Positions 7,115 through 11,462 of a stretch of 11,462 nt of DNA are shown one piece after another. The DNA is from JACQNR01 sp049515175 (GTDB lineage Bacteria; Acidobacteriota; Terriglobia; UBA7540), in NCBI GenBank assembly GCA_049515175.1, contig JBEKUI010000145.1, forward strand, positions 1 through 11,462, read 5' to 3'. The translations under genes were made by a program, and so were the position numbers. Numbering within the stretch: position 1 is the first letter of the stretch; each line of letters starts with the position of its first letter. The notes beneath the pieces are model-generated. The model was not told where the DNA came from and did not search any database. It was given only the letters and a program-made list of their open reading frames with translations.

Positions 7115-7120
7115 CTCCCT
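7115..7120 (-). promoter_or_regulatory. Shine-Dalgarno deciding the PIG-L start
   Basis: AGGGAG on the minus strand, 7 nt before the ATG at 7107. It supports the signal-peptide start over the ATG at 7144, whose upstream bases show no purine-rich ribosome site. This matters because the two starts lie in different frames. Confidence 0.6.
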
Positions 7121-7150
7121 GTTGCGCCGAGTAGCCCCAGGCATTGCTGC

Positions 7151-7179
7151 AATATAAGCGCGCGGAGAGTTTACCCGAA
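7151..7179 (-). promoter_or_regulatory. Weak candidate promoter for the PIG-L gene
   Basis: On the minus strand TATATT (7151-7156, five of six to consensus) lies 17 nt after a poor -35, TTCGGG (7174-7179). The start point would be near 7144, giving a leader of about 37 nt to the ATG at 7107. If correct, the ATG at 7144 is at the transcript's very 5' end and unlikely to be used. The poor -35 keeps this tentative. Confidence 0.3.
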
Positions 7180-7215
7180 TCGTGGATCAATTTCCAAATC
7201 CCACAGGAAATCGCC

Positions 7216-7243
7216 TTGACGCGCGGCTTCATTGCGGTATGCT
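7216..7243 (+). promoter_or_regulatory. Sigma70-type promoter of the MFS gene
   Basis: TTGACG (7216-7221) and TATGCT (7238-7243) are separated by 16 nt. The implied start near 7250 leaves a leader of about 40 nt before the ATG at 7292. It has the same layout as the promoter before the aminotransferase gene. Confidence 0.5.
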
Positions 7244-7291
7244 CGCTGCTTTCGCGCAATCAGTCAGGTTGGAGCGACCACCGAGCGGCGC

Positions 7292-8671
7292 ATGGCCGAC
7301 ACTTCTTCGTATCAACCCGCCGTAGGCATTTCCAATGCTCGGCGGTGGTCCGTCGTGGGTCTGCTGTTTGCGGCCTCGATGGTCAATTATATGGACCGTG
7401 CCACGCTCTCCATGGCGCTGCCCATTATTTCCGACGACCTCGGCCTCGATCCCACCGCCAAAGGGATCCTCGCCTCGGCTTTCTTCTGGTCGTACGCGTT
7501 CATGCAAATTCCCATCGGCTACCTTGCCGATCGCGTAAACCTGAAATGGCTCTACGCGGGGATGTTCACGTTATGGTCGCTGGCGTGCGCGCTGGCGGGC
7601 TTTGCCCACAGCCTGGGAGTCCTGATTGGCCTGCGGCTCGTCCTGGGTCTCGGCGAATCGATTTACCTGCCGGGCGGAATGAAAATTGTCAGCCGACTCT
7701 TCCCTCCCCAGCAACGCGGATTTCCCTCCGGACTGTTTGATTTCGGAACGCGCACCGGCCTGGTGCTGGACGGCATTATCATTCCCTGGCTCATCGTCAG
7801 TTACGGCTGGCGCAGAATGTTTCTCGTAGTGGGATTTGCCGCGCTGGTCTGGTTGATTCCCTGGCTGGCGTCTTTCCCCAAGGTTGTTGCCCGACCGGAA
7901 GTTCGCTTTCCGGGTTCCGGCTGGAGTACCGAATCTTTCGTGACGCTTACTTACCCCGCTCTGCTGCTCCTTTCGCCCCTCTATTTCGCCTGGCGCGCGG
8001 CTTTCCCGCTGGCTTGGCCGCGGCCGGAATGCCCCGGCGCTTTGGGTTCGATGGTCAGGTTTCTCGAACTCCTCCGCAACCGCAACTTGATGGGAATCGT
8101 GCTGGGATTCTTCTGCTTCGACTATTTCTGGTACGTCGTCCTGAACTGGCTTCCCGATTACTTCGTCAAGGGACGCGGTCTGCCGATCGCGAAAGCGGGC
8201 CTGCTCGCCGCTATCACGTTCTTCATCTTCGGGATTACGGAGCCGATCGGCGGGTGGCTGGCCGACACGCTCATCAAGCGCGGCTGGAACGAGACTCGCA
8301 CGCGCAAAGGAATCGTGACCGTGGCCTGGTCCACGGGTTTATTGATGATCCCTGCCGGTCTGGTGAGCAGCACGTCGGTGGCGATCCCATTGATTTTCGG
8401 CGCTGGCTGCGTGGGACTCGCCACCGGAAACCTCCTGGCGATTCTTCAGTGTTGCGCCCCGCCGGACCAGGTTGGCATCTGGACGGGCGTGAAAAACTAC
8501 TCGGGAAATTTGGGTGGCATTCTCGCGCCGCTGGTCATGGGCCTGCTCATCAGCCGCACCGGATCTCACGCACCGGGCTTTGCCGTCGGGGCCATCATCC
8601 TCGTTAGTGGCTTGATTCCCTATTGGTTTGTCGTGGGCGAGCTGAAACCGCCGGCCAAGCCCACGGGGTAG
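7292..8671 (+). CDS. MFS transporter, anion:cation symporter (ACS) type
   Basis: An inner-membrane carrier of 459 residues. ACS members import organic anions such as hexuronates, glucarate, phthalate or sialate with protons or sodium. Family features: 'NYMDRATLSMALPII' in the first membrane segment (32-46), 'GYLADR' after TM2 (77-81), 'GLGESIYLPGGMKIVSRLFPP' (119-139), and in the C-terminal half 'NWLPDYFVKGRGL' followed by 'GGWLADTLIKRGW'. The ATG at 7292 begins a short polar tail before TM1. A TTG further upstream (7232) would overlap the promoter. The ribosome site is weak. Unusually, the loop joining the two six-helix halves (about 197-262) includes a strongly hydrophobic stretch (about 216-242) that could form an extra membrane segment. 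Substrate cannot be assigned; the neighbouring deacetylase and aminotransferase make a sugar acid or amino sugar plausible. Confidence 0.9.
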   Translation: MADTSSYQPAVGISNARRWSVVGLLFAASMVNYMDRATLSMALPIISDDLGLDPTAKGILASAFFWSYAFMQIPIGYLADRVNLKWLYAGMFTLWSLACALAGFAHSLGVLIGLRLVLGLGESIYLPGGMKIVSRLFPPQQRGFPSGLFDFGTRTGLVLDGIIIPWLIVSYGWRRMFLVVGFAALVWLIPWLASFPKVVARPEVRFPGSGWSTESFVTLTYPALLLLSPLYFAWRAAFPLAWPRPECPGALGSMVRFLELLRNRNLMGIVLGFFCFDYFWYVVLNWLPDYFVKGRGLPIAKAGLLAAITFFIFGITEPIGGWLADTLIKRGWNETRTRKGIVTVAWSTGLLMIPAGLVSSTSVAIPLIFGAGCVGLATGNLLAILQCCAPPDQVGIWTGVKNYSGNLGGILAPLVMGLLISRTGSHAPGFAVGAIILVSGLIPYWFVVGELKPPAKPTG

Positions 8672-8683
8672 ATTCGAGCCGTC

Positions 8684-8711
8684 TTGACTTGCGCCCGCGC
8701 GGGGCTATGAT
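8684..8711 (+). promoter_or_regulatory. Sigma70-type promoter of the aminotransferase gene
   Basis: TTGACT (8684-8689) and TATGAT (8706-8711), both five of six to consensus, are separated by 16 nt. The start near 8718 leaves a leader of about 57 nt to the ATG at 8775. It begins only 12 nt after the MFS stop, so the aminotransferase is not solely dependent on read-through. Confidence 0.6.
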
Positions 8712-8774
8712 GGAACGCCGTTGCCATGAGGGAGGGCACGGCGAGATTCGCACTCATCGAAAGGAGAAATCTCT

Positions 8775-10091
<1,317 letters not shown>

Positions 10092-10183
10092 GGAAATTGA
10101 TGCATTGATCTGCTCGAGCGGGCTTCGTTGATCAATACAAGCTGATCGCGATGTCACCATCGCTTCAATAAATCAATGGATCG
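10092..10183. repeat. Intergenic cluster of ATTGAT/ATCAAT repeats
   Basis: The gap before the ligase holds ATTGAT (10096-10101), ATTGATC (10104-10110), the palindrome TTGATCAA (10128-10135) and ATCAAT (10172-10177). ATTGATC at 10104-10110 and GATCAAT at 10130-10136 form an inverted repeat around a 19-nt spacer. This could be an operator or a weak hairpin. I found no convincing promoter or ribosome site here. Confidence 0.35.
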
Positions 10184-11462
10184 ATGGCCCTGCGAGATGT
10201 GTTTATGATCTTGCCCCTTACCCCTGTCCGCCTGAAACGCCACGCTGCGGAAATCTTCGGCAGTAAGCAGGGCGTGGTCTGCGAAGGCCTGCGGTTCACT
10301 TATCGGGAGTTCAATGAGCGTGCCGACCGGCTTTCCGACGCGCTCCTCCGGCTCGGGATCAACCCGGGGGACCGCGTTTCCTATCTCAGTTTCAACTGCC
10401 ACCGCCTGCTCGAGGGCTATTACGGTGTGCCCCAAATCGGCGCTATCCTGTTGCCTCTGAACATCCGTTTGAGCGCCGAAGAGCTGACTTTCATTCTCAA
10501 CGACTCGGGCGCCCGTCTGGTCTTCTTCGATCCAGAATTCGTCCCGCTCCTCGATGTCATGCGCCCAAAGCTGAAGACGCTTGAGCGCTTCGTCGCCCTG
10601 CGCGGCGAGAAGCCCGCCTGGGCGCACCCGAAGACGTATGACGAAATGCTGGCGGAGGCCGTACCGCGGGAAATCGACTTTCGCGGCATCGACGAGAACT
10701 CCGTCGCCGAGCTTTTTTACACGAGCGGCACGACCGCTCACCCCAAGGGGGTGATGCTGACCCACCGCAACCTCTACCTGCACGCCTTCTACGTCACGAC
10801 GGCGTTGCGCTGCGACGATACGACGGTCCACCTCTACACCGTCCCGCTCTTCCACGTGAATAGCTGGGGCGCGCCGCACACGGTCTCGATTGTCGGCGGC
10901 CGCCACGTCATGATCCATAAGTTCGATCCGCTGGCCGTGCTGCAACTGGTCGACCAGGAGCGCGTGACCCAGCTCCACATGGTCCCGACGATGGTCGTCG
11001 CCGTGCTCAACCACCCCGACTTCCACAGGTACAACGTCAGTTCCGTGAAGGAAGTGATGATGGGCGGCGCACCCACGAATACCGCTCTGGTGCGGCAGAT
11101 CGAGGAGAAGATGCCGGGCTGCGTTGCCATGGGCGGCTATGGCCTGACCGAGACTTCTCCCGTTCTGACCATCGCGCACATGAAAGAACATCTCGCGGGC
11201 ACGCCGGAGGAAGTCAAGCTGCGCCGCAAGGCGACGGCAGGCTACGCGATTGCCGGCACGGAAATCCGCGTAGTCGATTTACAGGGTCGCGACGTCAAGC
11301 GCGATGGCAAGGAAGAGGGCGAAGTGATCGTGCGCAGCGATATCGTGATGGCGGGATATTGGAACCGGCCGGATGATCCGGCGATTCGCGACGGATGGTT
11401 TCACACCGGCGACATCGCCACGATCGACGAAGAGGGTTACATCCTGATCGTCGATCGCGCCA
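10184..11462 (+). CDS. AMP-dependent acyl-CoA synthetase/ligase (partial, runs off the window)
   Basis: The first 426 residues of an ANL-superfamily enzyme that adenylates a carboxylic acid and transfers it to CoA. The ATP-binding motif reads 'YTSGTTAHPKGV' (179-190), with Ala185 where Gly is usual. 'PLFHVNSWGAP' (221-231), 'GGYGLTETSP' (317-326), 'GYWNRP' (391-396) and 'DGWFHTGDIATIDEEGYI' (403-420) follow. The window ends at 'IVDRA', so the C-terminal lid domain of about 100 residues, including the catalytic Lys, is not seen. The FHVNSWG pattern resembles medium- or long-chain fatty acyl-CoA ligases of the FadD/AlkK type; exact substrate is unknown. The ATG at 10184 is the first after an in-frame TAA (10169-10171). 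It has no visible Shine-Dalgarno, and the ATG at 10205 is an alternative. It lies 92 nt after the aminotransferase on the same strand. Confidence 0.93.
   Translation, partial: MALRDVFMILPLTPVRLKRHAAEIFGSKQGVVCEGLRFTYREFNERADRLSDALLRLGINPGDRVSYLSFNCHRLLEGYYGVPQIGAILLPLNIRLSAEELTFILNDSGARLVFFDPEFVPLLDVMRPKLKTLERFVALRGEKPAWAHPKTYDEMLAEAVPREIDFRGIDENSVAELFYTSGTTAHPKGVMLTHRNLYLHAFYVTTALRCDDTTVHLYTVPLFHVNSWGAPHTVSIVGGRHVMIHKFDPLAVLQLVDQERVTQLHMVPTMVVAVLNHPDFHRYNVSSVKEVMMGGAPTNTALVRQIEEKMPGCVAMGGYGLTETSPVLTIAHMKEHLAGTPEEVKLRRKATAGYAIAGTEIRVVDLQGRDVKRDGKEEGEVIVRSDIVMAGYWNRPDDPAIRDGWFHTGDIATIDEEGYILIVDRA

Noticed and set aside
10154..11191. A 345-codon minus-strand open frame opposite the acyl-CoA ligase
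   Set aside because: Antisense shadow of a gene with complete ANL motifs; its His/Asp/Arg-rich composition has no domain pattern.

Overview
This looks like ordinary chromosome from a GC-rich free-living bacterium, most likely an acidobacterium or close relative. That assignment is an inference from gene content (an S9/DPP IV-type secreted peptidase, a PIG-L deacetylase, an ACS-type MFS carrier, a DegT aminotransferase) and from the style of the intergenic palindromes; no rRNA or other phylogenetic marker was compared. There is no CRISPR array, transposase, phage gene, complete tRNA or rRNA in the window.

Left half (1-5541), all on the minus strand. A clear sigma70-type promoter (-35 at 4937-4942, -10 TATAAT at 4914-4919) drives ileS (isoleucyl-tRNA synthetase), lspA (lipoprotein signal peptidase II) and an RluA/RluD-family pseudouridine synthase. 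They are packed with 19-nt and 8-nt gaps, a housekeeping operon. It is followed by the signal peptide and first ~100 residues of a DPP IV-like peptidase that stops abruptly near the left edge. Upstream of ileS lies a short receiver-only response regulator whose phospho-acceptor Asp appears to be Glu. The 228-nt gap between these two genes holds two strong hairpins, one shaped like a tRNA acceptor/T-arm minihelix; both fold better as minus-strand RNA.

Middle (5542-7291). A 742-nt stretch with locally low GC holds no convincing gene. Next is a minus-strand PIG-L-family deacetylase whose lipoprotein signal peptide and catalytic domain lie in different frames, separated at a GGGGG run; one extra G would restore a good lipobox.

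Right half (7292-11462), plus strand. An ACS-type MFS transporter and a DegT/DnrJ/EryC1/StrS PLP aminotransferase each have their own recognisable promoter of similar design. They are followed by an AMP-dependent acyl-CoA ligase cut by the window end. Deacetylase, organic-anion/sugar-acid carrier, sugar aminotransferase and acyl ligase could act on an amino-sugar or amino-cyclitol compound, but separate promoters make this only a weak inference. I see no complete new system; the best leads are the PIG-L frameshift, the Glu-type receiver, the minihelix-like hairpin and the truncated peptidase.
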